Assembly (NCBI GenBank): GCA_000961635.1
Contig: LADQ01000150.1
Location: 1 to 58,844 of the forward strand
Direction of reading: 5' to 3'
Length of the DNA stretch: 58,844 nucleotides
Source: Hoeflea sp. BRH_c9
Lineage (GTDB): Bacteria; Pseudomonadota; Alphaproteobacteria; Rhizobiales; Rhizobiaceae
This document shows, piece after piece, positions 16,012 through 23,984 of the stretch. Every line of letters starts with the position of its first letter. The stretch's first letter is position 1. The notes under the pieces are model-generated. The model was not told the DNA's origin and did not search any database. It saw nothing but the letters and a program-made list of their open reading frames with translations. A program made the position numbers and the translations under genes.

Positions 16012-16992
16012 TCAAACCGCCCGGAAGCGATCGAACGCCGTCAAGTACTGGATCGGCGGATCGGCATCCCAGCGATAGATCTCCGCCCGCAGAAAATGCA
16101 GTTCTTCATCGAGCTTCTCTTCCGGAAGTTCAACCCACCAAGATTTTGGGCGCCCGTCAGAGCCGTCCGACCAACGGTAGCCGCGCGCCTTGAGCTGATC
16201 CTTCATGTCGAACGGGGAATTCACCGCATAGATGCGGGTCCGTGACAGCTGGCTGGCTTTATGAAGTTCCGCAAATGGCGTGGACTTCGAGTTGGGCCGT
16301 GTCTGCCCGAGCATTTCCAACAGCGCGAAACAATCATCAACCGCGCGGTGTCCATCGTGAAAATATCCCGACTGGCCGATCAGGTACCCAAGCTTGCTTC
16401 CCTCGAAGCCGCGCGCCGACCAGTCGATCTCAGAGACCGAACAGGCCCACGCCTTATGCGCAAAGATCGACGAGAATGCTTCACAAAAGGGCCGATCGAA
16501 ACCGGCGTTGTGAGCAATGATAATGTCAGCCGGCTCTATGAGTGAATTGAGGCGCGCAACGTCGATCACCTGAGAAGCGACCATGTCGTCGGTAATACCG
16601 GTCAACCGTGTGATGTTGGCAGGGATAGGAACGGTCGGCTGCTGAAGTCCGCCAAAGACGCCAGTGACATCGCCAATCTCGCCTTCGTCATTGAAGCTGA
16701 AAGCGACTACGCCAATTTCGATGATTTCATCGGATCGATTATTCAAGCCAGTGGTTTCAGTGTCGAGGATAACACCCCGCCGTCGAAATTCGGGCCGAGG
16801 ATGCTCGACAACAGATCGAGGCGACAGCCTTCGCAGGATGCGGTATTTGCCGGTCGCTTCCAGATGGCAGGCCATGGCCTCGTCATCAGAACGGGAACCG
16901 CCCTGCCCCCTTCCGGCAACAGCCTGCGGATTGGTCACTTTTGTGGTGGCCGACAAAACAGGAGCTGCAAAGAAATCGAGTTGCGAAGTCAT
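16012..16992 (-). CDS. DnaQ-like 3'-5' exonuclease (DEDDh)
   Basis: 326 residues from ATG 16992 (MTSQLDFF), which has GGAA upstream; 17148 would add an unlikely Arg-rich leader. All exonuclease motifs are present: ExoI VILDTETTGL (D77, E79), ExoII IIAHNAGFDRPF, ExoIII HDGHRAVDD with catalytic His and Asp. This removes nucleotides from 3' ends with two metal ions, as DNA polymerase III epsilon does. The C-terminal 110 residues (YAVNSPFDMKDQLKARGYRW, then SWWVELPEEKLDEEL) are an extension I cannot name, probably a small nucleic-acid or protein-binding domain. It is too different from chromosomal epsilon to be the proofreader; likely an accessory repair nuclease of the replicon. Confidence 0.85.
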   Translation of the reverse strand: MTSQLDFFAAPVLSATTKVTNPQAVAGRGQGGSRSDDEAMACHLEATGKYRILRRLSPRSVVEHPRPEFRRRGVILDTETTGLNNRSDEIIEIGVVAFSFNDEGEIGDVTGVFGGLQQPTVPIPANITRLTGITDDMVASQVIDVARLNSLIEPADIIIAHNAGFDRPFCEAFSSIFAHKAWACSVSEIDWSARGFEGSKLGYLIGQSGYFHDGHRAVDDCFALLEMLGQTRPNSKSTPFAELHKASQLSRTRIYAVNSPFDMKDQLKARGYRWSDGSDGRPKSWWVELPEEKLDEELHFLRAEIYRWDADPPIQYLTAFDRFRAV

Positions 16993-17399
16993 TGTATTCC
17001 GATCCGATTGCGGCGTGGCCGGCGCACAATACGCATCAGTACCGGCGCGAGCAACGACCTTTCCAATCAGGTGTACGCCCGACGCAGCTTGCGGCGGAAG
17101 TACGATCAAAACTTGCCGAAGAACAAGTCGTCCGGTTTGCGCCCCCATCTCGGTCGTTCCGGGTCAGACCGGTCTCTCCCAGAACCTGTCATTCGTTCAC
17201 CTGGCCCGCTGAACCTTGCGTCGGTCGAAACCGGGATAAACTGAGCCCATCGACCCAACGTCAGCGCTATCTCTGGATGACTTGCGCGCCTACCGAGACT
17301 GAAGGGAAACGAAGTGACCTCTGAGGTCCGACGGGTTTGGGTCAAGCGTGCTTTGGCGGTCGTTTACCCGATTATCTTGCCCCGGCGACCTGCCGGGCG

Positions 17400-18296
17400 T
17401 TAGTCGCTCGATATCGACAGACCCGCGAGAAGCGGAGTGTAAGCGGCGAGCCTGCGGGATACGAACTCGGTGAAAAGCCGGACGCGCTTCGTCTTGCGTG
17501 TCTCTCCCTGCGTGAGAAGCCACAGCGTTCCGTACATGTGCAGATCGGTGCCAGGCACCCTCACCAGCAGGGGATCGGCATCGCCCACAAAACACGGCAG
17601 GGTCGTGATCCCGAGCCCTTGCCGTACCGCCGAGATCTCCGCCGCGGCATCGGTGACCCTGAATGGAACCCCCGTTGTGCGAACCTCACCCTCGCTGGCC
17701 CACTCCGGAATACCATGCATGTTTATTACGATCCACCGGATGGGATCGGCCGCGCCGGCGCGCCAAGCGGCCAGTCGGTCACGAGACATGTAGACGCCGC
17801 CGAACAGCTCCGGTCCCTTCAGTCCGTGAAGATTGAGCGGCAGGGTCTTGCGGTCGTAGACGACGCGGATCGCCACGTCGGCCTCTCGTTTGGTCAGGTT
17901 TGCCAGCTCACCGGACGACAGGATTTCCATCTCGATGTCCGGATACAGACGGGCGAAATCGGCGAAGTCCGGTATGAGCAAGTGTGTCGCGAGGATCGGT
18001 GTCAACGTCACCCGCAGAAGCCCGCGCACACTCTGGTCGCGCCCGAGGACGCGCGTTTCCAGCTGGTTTGATGACGCTTCCATCTCGTTCGCGAGCTCGA
18101 GCACCTCTTCGCCCGCGGCCGTCAGGCGGTAGCCTGAAGGCAGCTTTTCGAACATCTGCGCCCCGAGGCGTTCCTCGAGCTGGGCGATGCGTCGCAGCAC
18201 GGTCGCGTGGTTCACCCCGAGGCGCTTGGCGGCGGCCCGCACCGAGCCTTCGCGCGCGGCGGCAAGAAAGTAGCGAACGTCGTCCCAGTCGATCAT
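17400..18296 (-). CDS. LysR-family transcriptional regulator
   Basis: 298 residues, the usual length. The N-terminus has the LysR winged helix (WDDVRYFLAAAREGSVRAAA then KRLGVNHATVLRRIAQLEERLG). The remainder is the periplasmic-binding-like effector domain. It belongs to the branch that lacks a strong N-terminal hydrophobic start and often controls neighbouring oxidoreductase genes. It is divergent from the SDR cluster at 18524, with 227 bases between that hold the palindrome at 18415, so it most likely regulates that cluster and itself. The inducer is unknown. Confidence 0.93.
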   Translation of the reverse strand: MIDWDDVRYFLAAAREGSVRAAAKRLGVNHATVLRRIAQLEERLGAQMFEKLPSGYRLTAAGEEVLELANEMEASSNQLETRVLGRDQSVRGLLRVTLTPILATHLLIPDFADFARLYPDIEMEILSSGELANLTKREADVAIRVVYDRKTLPLNLHGLKGPELFGGVYMSRDRLAAWRAGAADPIRWIVINMHGIPEWASEGEVRTTGVPFRVTDAAAEISAVRQGLGITTLPCFVGDADPLLVRVPGTDLHMYGTLWLLTQGETRKTKRVRLFTEFVSRRLAAYTPLLAGLSISSD

Positions 18297-18414
18297 GGTG
18301 CATTTCCGCGCCGGTGATTGCGTCTTCCGAAACGCAGCCTAGCACACCAAACCGCAATGCGCGCGATCATCGCGGTGCTCGATCGCCTATCCGGATCGTT
18401 CTTGCACCGCCGAT

Positions 18415-18430
18415 GTGCGCGATTGCGCAC
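18415..18430. promoter_or_regulatory. Palindrome in LysR-SDR intergenic region
   Basis: GTGCGC GATT GCGCAC, perfect 6+4+6 inverted repeat. It lies 94 bases before the SDR start and 118 before the LysR start. The T and A in the arms are 12 bases apart, close to the T-N11-A of LysR boxes. Candidate binding site for the divergent regulator. Confidence 0.45.
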
Positions 18431-18523
18431 TCAGAACTCGGCTTCGTCGAACCCATATCGGTGCTCTCGGGGGACTTCCCCGCTCAGCCAACCACTCGTG
18501 ACGGCGAACGAAGGATACATGAC

Positions 18524-19258
18524 ATGAACAGACTGAATGGAAAGACCGCTGTGATCACCGGCGGAGCTACCGGCATCGGCCGCGCCGCAGCAAAGCGCTT
18601 CATCGACGAGGGCGCATTCGTCTTCATCTTTGGCCGCCGACAGGAAGCGCTTGACGCCGCTGTGGCCGACCTCGGACCCAATGTCCGTGCGGTGAAGGGC
18701 TCGGTCTCGGATGAAGCCGACCTCGACCGACTCTATGCCGCCGTGAAGGCCGAGCGCGGAGCGCTGGACGTCGTCTTCGCCAATGCCGGGGCGGGAAGCC
18801 CGCTTGCGCTCGGCAAGATCACCGCCGAGCACATTGATGAGACCTTCGACACCAATGTGAAGGGTACGATCTTCACGGTCCAGAAGGCCCTGCCGCTGAT
18901 GGGCAAGGGCGGTTCGATCATCCTGACCGGATCGAGCGCCGGCACCACGGGGGCCCCGGGAATGACGGCCTACAGTGCAAGCAAGGCGGCAGTACGCAAC
19001 CTCGCGCGGACCTGGGCGGAGGATCTGAAGGGCACCGGCATCCGGGTAAACGTCTTGTCGCCCGGGGCGACGGCGACCGAACTGGCGAAGGCGGCGCTCG
19101 GCGAGGAAGGCCAGAAGGTCTACGCCGCGATGACTCCGCTCCAGCGCATGGCCGATCCGGTCGAGATCGGAGCCGCGGCCGCTTTCCTCGCGTCGTCGGA
19201 CAGCAGCTTCATGACCGCCAGCGAAGTCGCCGTCGACGGCGGCCTGGCACAACTCTGA
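18524..19258 (+). CDS. SDR family oxidoreductase
   Basis: 244 residues from ATG 18524, which has GAAGGA 8 bases upstream. Classical short-chain dehydrogenase: cofactor motif TGGATGIG (TGxxxGxG), NAG in VFANAG, catalytic Ser in LTGSSA, and YSASK (YxxxK). The C-terminus (SEVAVDGGLAQL) is typical. An Arg-rich end of strand 2 (FGRRQE) suggests NADP(H). It is first of a plus-strand cluster opposite the LysR gene. The substrate cannot be told; similar enzymes reduce aldehydes or ketones. Confidence 0.92.
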   Translation: MNRLNGKTAVITGGATGIGRAAAKRFIDEGAFVFIFGRRQEALDAAVADLGPNVRAVKGSVSDEADLDRLYAAVKAERGALDVVFANAGAGSPLALGKITAEHIDETFDTNVKGTIFTVQKALPLMGKGGSIILTGSSAGTTGAPGMTAYSASKAAVRNLARTWAEDLKGTGIRVNVLSPGATATELAKAALGEEGQKVYAAMTPLQRMADPVEIGAAAAFLASSDSSFMTASEVAVDGGLAQL

Positions 19259-19306
19259 CCCGGGCGCGATGCCGCGTCTAAACCACACAACGAAGGACAG
19301 AAGATC

Positions 19307-20059
19307 ATGAAAAAACTTGAAGGCAAAATTGCAGTCATTACAGGCGGAAGCAGCGGTATTGGCTTGGCCACAGCCAAGCGTTTCGTCGAAGAAGGTGCGC
19401 AGGTCGTAATCTTCGGGCGACGCGAGAAAGTCCTGCAAGAGGCTGCAGCCCTTATCGGGAGAAACGTCACAACAGTGGTGGGCGACGTCTCGCGCCTGGA
19501 AGATCTGGACCGGCTCTACGCCACCGTGAAAGAGAAACATAGTCACATCGACATTCTCTTCGCAAACGCGGGCGCAGGGACAGTCGCGCCGCTAGCGGCA
19601 GCTACCGAGGCCCATTTTGACCAGACCTTCGATGTGAATGTGAAGGGGTTGTTTTTCACGGTGCAGAAGGCCCTTCCCATCTTCAAAGACGGCGGTTCAA
19701 TCATTCTGAACTCTTCGGTCTCGAATGTGATGGGGCTGCCGGCTTTCAGCGCCTACGCAGCAAGCAAGGCGGCTGTTCGAAGCTTCTCGCGGTCTTGGAC
19801 TCAGGAGTTGAAGGACCGCAAGATCCGCGTCAATACGATGAGTCCTGGCGCGATCGAGACTCCCGCCTTGGCGACAACGACCGGCCTTACCGCTGAGCAA
19901 GCCGAACAGGCGGTCGCCCAGTTCGCTGCGCAGATCCCGATGGGTCGCAGGGGTAAGCCAGAGGAAATCGCGGCCGCCCTCACGTTCCTCGCCTCCGACG
20001 AAAGCTCCTACGTCACCGGTATAGATCTCGCCGTCGATGGCGGCTGGGCGCAGGTCTGA
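19307..20059 (+). CDS. SDR family oxidoreductase, paralogue of upstream gene
   Basis: 250 residues, with ribosome site GAAGGACAGAAG before ATG 19307. It has TGGSSGIG, NAGAG, a Ser in LNSSVS and YAASK. It shares much of its sequence with the SDR directly upstream (FIFGRR/VIFGRR, FTVQKALP, GGSIIL, VDGG.AQ), so the pair is a tandem duplication that has diverged. Both likely act on related carbonyl compounds. Confidence 0.92.
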   Translation: MKKLEGKIAVITGGSSGIGLATAKRFVEEGAQVVIFGRREKVLQEAAALIGRNVTTVVGDVSRLEDLDRLYATVKEKHSHIDILFANAGAGTVAPLAAATEAHFDQTFDVNVKGLFFTVQKALPIFKDGGSIILNSSVSNVMGLPAFSAYAASKAAVRSFSRSWTQELKDRKIRVNTMSPGAIETPALATTTGLTAEQAEQAVAQFAAQIPMGRRGKPEEIAAALTFLASDESSYVTGIDLAVDGGWAQV

Positions 20060-20092
20060 CCCCCAACTTTAGCACCAGAACGGAGAACTATT

Positions 20093-20695
20093 ATGACCTA
20101 CGCAATTATCGGCTTCGGCGAGATTGGCCAGACTCTCGCCAGGGCATTTGCCCGGAGCGGCATCAACGTTTCCGTGGCGACCACGCGCGACCCGAAAAGC
20201 TTCGCATCCGATGCGGCCGCGATCGGACCCGAAGTCACGGCCAGGACGCTCGCGGAAGCGGCAAAGGCGGACGTCATCTTCCTGGCTGTCCGTTTCGAGC
20301 AGCACCCGGATGTCGCGAAGGCGCTCCCCTCCTGGCAGGGGAAGATCATCGTTGACGTGACCAATGCCTACGGCGTGCCTGATGACGATCTGGGCGGACA
20401 GCCTTCGGCAAGGGTCGTCGCGCGGGCCTTCACGGGCGCAAGGGTGGTCAAGGGCTTCAACCATCTGGTGGCGCGCGTCCTCGAACAGGATCCGGCGGTG
20501 AATGGTGGCCGGAGAGTGGTGTTCCTGGCGAGCGACGACGACGACGCGGCGTCGGAAATCGGGACGCTCGCGGAAAATCTTGGCTTCGCGCCGATCAAAC
20601 TTGGCGGGCTTTCCGATGGCGGACTGCTCGTTCAGGCGCACGGGAACAGCTGGGGCCGGCTGATCTTCAAGGATCTGTTCAAGAAGGCGTCGTGA
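20093..20695 (+). CDS. NADPH-dependent F420 reductase-like protein
   Basis: 200 residues. The N-terminal Rossmann motif IIGFGEIGQTLARAFARSG (GxGxxG), then VATTRDP that would hold an NADP phosphate, and VDVTNAYG and GARVVKGFNHL are typical of the F420_oxidored family. In bacteria without F420 these proteins are generic NAD(P)-binding reductases. Starts 33 bases after the SDR and ends 3 bases before the next gene, so it is in the operon. Confidence 0.8.
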   Translation: MTYAIIGFGEIGQTLARAFARSGINVSVATTRDPKSFASDAAAIGPEVTARTLAEAAKADVIFLAVRFEQHPDVAKALPSWQGKIIVDVTNAYGVPDDDLGGQPSARVVARAFTGARVVKGFNHLVARVLEQDPAVNGGRRVVFLASDDDDAASEIGTLAENLGFAPIKLGGLSDGGLLVQAHGNSWGRLIFKDLFKKAS

Positions 20696-20698
20696 ACA

Positions 20699-21202
20699 AT
20701 GTATGACCATGTAATCTGGCCCGAGCGGTACGACCCGAAAATCTCGGCCATCTACGCGCTCAATGACATCGACGTGAAAGCTCCGCCCGAAGTGGTCTGG
20801 AAGCTGCTCGTCGATGCCGAGAACTGGTCGCGTTATTTTCCTGCCGAAGATCAGGTCAAAATCTTAAGTGGCGGGCGGGAACTGGCGCTCGGGACGCGAT
20901 ACAGCCGGGTGACGGTCGGCTTTCCGATGAGCGTTGTCGTGACGGAATGTGTGCCAGACCGCAGGCTCGCCTGGGCGACGACCGTCGACGGCGAGGAGAC
21001 AGGGTCGAGCGCCTACCACGGCTGGGTGATTACGCCCACGGCCGACGGCCGTCATGTGCTGACCGAGGAGACGCAGCAGGGTCCCTGGTTCTTTGAGGAG
21101 CTCGGGCGCAAGCATCCCGGCGCGCTCTACCGCTATCAACAGTTATGGGTCGAAAGCCTTGCTCGCGCTGCGCAGGCGGAAGTCGCACAGAAGGCAGGGT
21201 AA
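20699..21202 (+). CDS. SRPBCC (START-like) domain protein
   Basis: 167 residues, one START/Bet v1-like fold: IDVKAPPEVVWKLLVDAENW is the classical opening, then SGGRELALGTRY and ECVPDRRLAW (strand pattern), and a long C-terminal helix. Such proteins bind hydrophobic ligands in a cavity; some are polyketide cyclases, others carriers. The context of reductases suggests a small organic ligand. Tightly packed behind the F420-like gene. Confidence 0.8.
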   Translation: MYDHVIWPERYDPKISAIYALNDIDVKAPPEVVWKLLVDAENWSRYFPAEDQVKILSGGRELALGTRYSRVTVGFPMSVVVTECVPDRRLAWATTVDGEETGSSAYHGWVITPTADGRHVLTEETQQGPWFFEELGRKHPGALYRYQQLWVESLARAAQAEVAQKAG

Positions 21203-21258
21203 CGCCCCTGTTCTGACGCCAGGGTTACGCGCCCAAATTACAATCGGAGATGAATCAC

Positions 21259-22071
21259 ATGAATATCGAACTCACGGGCCGCAAGGCAATCGTTACGGGC
21301 TCAACGGCGGGCATCGGCCGCACCACCGCCGAAGGACTGGCGCGTGCCGGCGCATCGGTCGTCATCAACGGCCGTGGAAGCGCCCGCGTCGATGAAGCGG
21401 TGCGGCAGATGCGGGAGACCTTTCCGGCGAGCGACATCACGGGCATCGCTGCTGATCTCTCGACGATAGAGGGTGCAGAAGCTGTCTTCGCGCAGGCTCC
21501 CGACGCCGACATCCTCGTGAACAACGTGGGGACGGCGCACCTCCGCGACTACAACGGCATCGAGAGCATCGCAAAGATCCCCGACGAGGACTGGCTCGGG
21601 CTGTTCCAGTTGAACGTGATGAGCGGCGTGCGCATGGCGCGCCACTACCTGCCGCGCATGGTGAGGAAAGGCTGGGGCCGCGTCGTGTTCGTCAGCAGCG
21701 AGTCCGCAGTCAACATCCCCAAGGAGATGCTCGACTACGGCATGACCAAGACCGCGCAGCTCGCGGTCTCGCGTGGGCTTGCCGAGGCGGTCGCGGGCAC
21801 GGGCGTCACTGTTAACGCCGTTCTGCCGGGACCGACTCGGTCCGAAATCCTGGGCGACTTCATGGCGAAGCAGGCCGAGGCGAACGGAGTCTCGCAGGAG
21901 GAAGCCGAGCAGGGCTTCCTGAAGGCGATGCGCCCGACCACGCTCATCCAGCGCTTCGCGACGACCGACGAGGTCGCCAACATGATCGTCTATGCCTGCT
22001 CGGAGCAGGCCTCCGCGACGACTGGTGCGGCGCTGCGCGTGGAAGGCGGTGTGGTCCGCTTCGTCGCCTAG
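21259..22071 (+). CDS. SDR family oxidoreductase
   Basis: 270 residues from ATG 21259, since GGAGATG stands at the right distance; ATG 21250 overlaps that site. Motifs: TGSTAGIG, NNVG, SSES, and YGMTK as YxxxK. A loop with RGSAR after strand 2 suggests NADP(H). It is more distant from the two upstream SDRs and has the LARAGASVVINGR style of 3-oxoacyl-ACP reductase-like enzymes. Third SDR of the cluster. Confidence 0.9.
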   Translation: MNIELTGRKAIVTGSTAGIGRTTAEGLARAGASVVINGRGSARVDEAVRQMRETFPASDITGIAADLSTIEGAEAVFAQAPDADILVNNVGTAHLRDYNGIESIAKIPDEDWLGLFQLNVMSGVRMARHYLPRMVRKGWGRVVFVSSESAVNIPKEMLDYGMTKTAQLAVSRGLAEAVAGTGVTVNAVLPGPTRSEILGDFMAKQAEANGVSQEEAEQGFLKAMRPTTLIQRFATTDEVANMIVYACSEQASATTGAALRVEGGVVRFVA

Positions 22072-22109
22072 CCAAACCTCCAACGAACACCGGAAGAAGA
22101 GAGCCAAAA

Positions 22110-22703
22110 ATGAGAAACGCTATATCGGGCGATGCACTTGACCAGATCTTTCGGTCCGCCTGGACCTGCCAAGGGTGGACCGACACCCCTATCGAAGAAG
22201 CCATAGTCCGAAACCTTTATGAGCTTTTGAAATGGGCCCCAACTTCGGCAAATAGCAGCCCGGCGCGGTTCGTCTGGGTGCGTAATGCCGACGCAAAGGC
22301 GACGCTCGCTGGGCTTGCCGCGGAACCGAACAGGCCGAAAATTCTCAAGGCTCCCGTTACGGTCATTGTCGGCCATGATTTGGATTTCGCCGGCGAACTG
22401 CCAAAGCTTATGCCTCACAATGCCGAGGTCATGCAGAAGTACTTTGCGGCACCAGGCGTGGCCGAGGTGACGGCAATGCGAGACGGAACGCTGCAAGGTG
22501 CTTACCTTATCGTCGCTGCACGTGCGTTGGGATTGGACTGCGGTCCAATGTCGGGCTTCGACAACGCCGGCGTGGACAAGGCCTTTTTTTCCGCCACGCG
22601 GATACAGTCGAACTTTATCTGCAGCATCGGCTACGGCGATGCAGCTTCCGTATTTCCGCGCAATCCTCGCCTTGGTTTTGAGGACGCTGGTCGCTGGGCT
22701 TAG
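22110..22703 (+). CDS. RutE/HadB-like nitroreductase family protein
   Basis: 197 residues. The sequence from EEAIVRNLYELLKWAPTSAN through SSPARFVWV is the FMN-binding opening of the nitroreductase fold, and GAYLIVAARALGLDCGPMSG is the family's second signature. NPRLGFED near the end fits the RutE branch (3-hydroxypropionate dehydrogenase/malonic semialdehyde reductase). The absence of other rut genes argues against pyrimidine breakdown; general NADPH-dependent reduction of a nitro or aldehyde compound fits the cluster. Confidence 0.85.
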   Translation: MRNAISGDALDQIFRSAWTCQGWTDTPIEEAIVRNLYELLKWAPTSANSSPARFVWVRNADAKATLAGLAAEPNRPKILKAPVTVIVGHDLDFAGELPKLMPHNAEVMQKYFAAPGVAEVTAMRDGTLQGAYLIVAARALGLDCGPMSGFDNAGVDKAFFSATRIQSNFICSIGYGDAASVFPRNPRLGFEDAGRWA

Positions 22704-22896
22704 CTAGGGAGTAGATCGGACACGATCCGTCCCAAGGGTTTCGCGGGGAGAGAGCCACTGGCCTTAGCCTCGCAGATGGCCGGGTACGGGCCTCCATAGC
22801 GCTTGCCGACTGTGGCGATGGTTCCAGGGCAAACAGTTAACGAGCCGCCCCGCACATCCTGCTTCCGTCGAATACCCTATCAAAAAGGAGATCCCA

Positions 22897-23529
22897 ATGT
22901 ACGACCAATCCAAGCTATCCGAGTTGATCCGATTCGCACGGCTCGATGCAGGCTCCAGCGTCATCGACGTGTACCCAGGCGACGGGGACTGGACCCGTCT
23001 CTTCTCCGACACTGTAGGACCCGAAGGACGGGTCACCAGTTTCGTGCCGGCCGAAGTCGCCCACTTCACGAAGGATCCGGTCGGCCACATGGTGGCGCTC
23101 GCGAAGGAGCCGGGCCGGGACAATGTCGAAGCCGTCTCGGCAGACCTCGTGGCGATGCCGGAGGTAACGCAGCCAGCTGATGTGCTGTGGCTGCACCTGT
23201 TCTACCACCATCTCCACACCGCCCTGATCCAGAAGAAGGGCGCGACGGCGGCCGACTTCAATCGAGCCGTCTACGAGCGGCTGAAATCCGGTGGGCATTA
23301 CGTCATCGTCGACCACGCCGCCGCCGCGGGGGCGGGCACAAGCCACGCCCAGTCGCTGCACCGGATCGACCCTGCATCCGTCCGCGAGGAGGTGGAGGCG
23401 GCCGGCTTCGTGCTGGAGGCTGAAAGCAGCATGCTCGCGAACAAGGACGATCCGCACTCGATCAAGGTGTTCGATCCCTCGATCAAGGGCGAGACCGATC
23501 GCTTCGCCTATCGCTTCGTGAAGCCGTGA
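22897..23529 (+). CDS. Class I SAM-dependent methyltransferase-like protein
   Basis: 210 residues; AAGGAG stands 8 bases before ATG 22897. Motif I VIDVYPGDGDW (DxxxGxG) binds SAM, and VLWLHLFYHHLH corresponds to motif IV. GGHYVIVDHAAAAGAG and HRIDPASVREEVEAAGF match the family of predicted methyltransferases (COG4798-like). There is no signal peptide here, although relatives often have one. It ends the LysR-linked cluster, 193 bases after the previous gene, so it may have its own promoter. Confidence 0.85.
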   Translation: MYDQSKLSELIRFARLDAGSSVIDVYPGDGDWTRLFSDTVGPEGRVTSFVPAEVAHFTKDPVGHMVALAKEPGRDNVEAVSADLVAMPEVTQPADVLWLHLFYHHLHTALIQKKGATAADFNRAVYERLKSGGHYVIVDHAAAAGAGTSHAQSLHRIDPASVREEVEAAGFVLEAESSMLANKDDPHSIKVFDPSIKGETDRFAYRFVKP

Positions 23530-23984
23530 AAGGTTTCGTCACAAACGGCCGTTCGCTGATCGACGCGGGAATCACGGGCAATGCTCGACACCCTCACCTT
23601 AGGCGGGCCAACTGAACGACCGCTGTACCATTCCCGCTCGCCAGAACCTGCCGGACGGCAAACGGCCCCGAAGCGGAAATTATTTCCGCTTTGCGCCCCC
23701 ATGCCCAGTCATTCAGCGACCTGATTGACGGGCCCGAAAGCAGACATAAACGGATTGGCGAATGAACGGCGGTGATGTTGGGCGCTCCTAAACGGTGGCT
23801 TCGAAACGTGGAAACGAGAAAGCCGACGTTCAAATGCTTCGGTGTCCGCATCCGGGAGCGTCCCATGTCGGTCGCCCGAGTTCGAATTTTCGTTGCCCAT
23901 TTGCGACAGTCCGTCACTGAGGCAATCGCCTTGAAATTTCTTCCGCTGCTGTTTTGACATGTGTTTAGGAAGTCGACGTCTCAA
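23530..23984. other. No gene recognised; palindrome at 23673-23689
   Basis: Convergent gap between the methyltransferase and the giant STAND gene. It contains the palindrome GCGGAAATTATTTCCGC (AAGCGG...CCGCTT including flanks), the same core as before the split-FtsH operon. Otherwise it looks like intergenic repeat DNA typical of rhizobia. Confidence 0.45.

Noticed and set aside
17984-18523. Long N-terminal extension of the first SDR
   Set aside because: The frame is open upstream of 18524 but encodes Arg/Ser-rich antisense of the LysR gene; the ribosome site and family alignment place the start at 18524.
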